Assembly (NCBI GenBank): GCA_019095985.1
Contig: CM032659.1
Location: 18,090,153 to 18,154,152, forward strand
Source of the DNA: Streblospio benedicti
Lineage: Eukaryota; Annelida; Polychaeta; Spionida; Spionidae
Direction: 5' to 3'
Length of the DNA: 64,000 nt
The notes beneath the pieces are model-generated. The model searched no databases. It was given only the letters and a program-made list of their open reading frames with translations, and had not been told where the DNA came from. Made by a program: the position numbers and the translations under genes. Shown one piece after another: positions 62,868 through 64,000 of the stretch (the stretch's first letter is position 1; each line of letters opens with the position of its first letter).

Positions 62868-64000
62868 CAGTGATGAAGTGTTTTAGGTTGATACTAACAC
62901 TCCACAGTCTTAATGTCACAAATATGCTGTGGTAGTAAACAGCTTTGAATAGGCCTATGTGCAGTTTTTTGTACACTACTATAAGATATAGTTCAGTTTC
63001 AGCAGAAACAGCATACCATGTATCGGATAGTTAGATAATATTATAAGGCATGGGTTTACTTGATGTTTAGATGCTTGTGTGTATGGTTATGGAATAAAAA
63101 AAAATTGTGGTGTTAGGGGTGAGACGGGAGGGAGGTTTGTGCACGGGTTGTAGACGGCCTCACTAGGCGACATTTTCACCTCGGTTGGTGCAGGTGATCA
63201 AACTGACAGGGAACTTCACCAGAACGATCGACAAACCCACAAAAAAGGCCCCGGATATTGGGTGGGTGGTTATAAGCCCTAAATACTCGATATGGGAGGT
63301 ACTTCATAGCTTGGCCCTGTTTTAAAATCTCTCAAGCTTACGCAGTTACTCAAAAGATTACACGTGTTTGTGGCTTTACAAGTTATCTGGATTACAACAT
63401 CCCTGTGACCCAATTCGTTCAGTCACGTAACATTGTCCATGCGAACCCACGTGGTATATATTATCGTGAGATTAACGTGGTCAATGTCCACCTGCTGACC
63501 ACCACCCTGCACATGCTAATGTGTATGCAAATATCCCACCGATTATCTTATTATGACTTGCGTGTAGTGGCTTTACCAATTAGGTCACCGATTAATTTTG
63601 CGGGGAATGTGTGACCGTGACCGTGACCACAGCAATGACCGGAGGCGGGGTGTTGACCGCCTGGACAACATCACCGACAGCACCCACGTGCAGAGGTTGG
63701 TTAGGCTGGCTGCATGGGTGCAGGAGGCGGATGCCGTTCTACTCATTTTATTTTACCCTGTTCCCGCGTGCGCTGTTTTTTTTCATCGTCGGATTACGGG
63801 AATCTCTTTTACATTGCACATATATTCAGTGTTACAATAAATGATGTGTAAGATGTATGTAGCCGTGAGATATGATAATGAAAAAAAATGAGTTGGTCAG
63901 ATTCCCTTAGACCGATGGTGCCCCCCTTTGAAAGATTACCCTCGATGTTCCACAGAGTTGGTATTATCTTATGTTCTGTCATTGGTATTGTTCAATATAT
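62868..64000. other. Interval upstream of the 62.7-kb promoter
   Basis: No gene was recognised. Canonical CACGTG E-boxes occur at 63361-63366, 63448-63453 and 63685-63690, about 0.7-1.0 kb upstream of the predicted start site. Short plus-strand frames at 63405-63844 have no recognisable family. Confidence 0.4.

Overview
The window looks like nuclear DNA from a marine invertebrate animal. It is AT-rich, gene-poor and full of short inverted-repeat DNA elements, tRNA-derived SINEs and microsatellites, with spliced genes carrying GT-AG introns. The most informative gene is a neuropeptide precursor of the pigment-dispersing factor (PDF)/cerebrin family on the minus strand. Its mature peptide resembles lophotrochozoan (mollusc, annelid and relatives) members more than arthropod ones, so a lophotrochozoan source is the best guess. 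This is an inference from one peptide.

Layout. At 2.3-3.4 kb on the minus strand is a 378-residue cyclin-box protein closest to cyclin J, with an unusual acidic insert. A candidate promoter and 5' UTR exon lie at about 6.15-6.3 kb. The PDF coding exons lie at 11.63-13.20 kb (minus), with a possible 3' UTR exon at about 10.5-11.0 kb. A textbook TATA/Inr promoter with an ATG-free 82-nt exon and a good donor sits on the same strand at 62.61-62.73 kb. If it belongs to PDF, the gene spans about 52 kb and its first intron of about 49.4 kb fills most of the window. Nested in that interval on the plus strand at 16.3-17.9 kb is a large-exon gene for an ankyrin-repeat plus SOCS-box protein, built from seven units of exactly 66 residues.

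The remaining sequence is repeats and unassigned DNA. It holds a 1.1-1.5 kb tandem duplication (28.6-31.1 kb), a dispersed family with copies in both orientations, a MULE-like MITE with a 9-bp target duplication and its empty-site homologue, a Harbinger-like MITE with TTA target duplications, pogo-like MITEs, hAT-like GGCAGATCC elements, a 5'-truncated LINE, SINEs, and several long near-perfect hairpins. Islands of CpG-rich sequence with CACGTG, TGACGTCA, NRF1-like, YY1-like and TCTCGCG motifs lie in the gene-free interval and may be regulatory.

No CRISPR array, operon, complete transposase gene, rRNA or convincing functional tRNA was found. I do not see a clearly new biological system. The points most worth following are the PDF gene architecture, the 66-residue-unit ANK-SOCS gene, the cyclin acidic insert and the hairpin elements.
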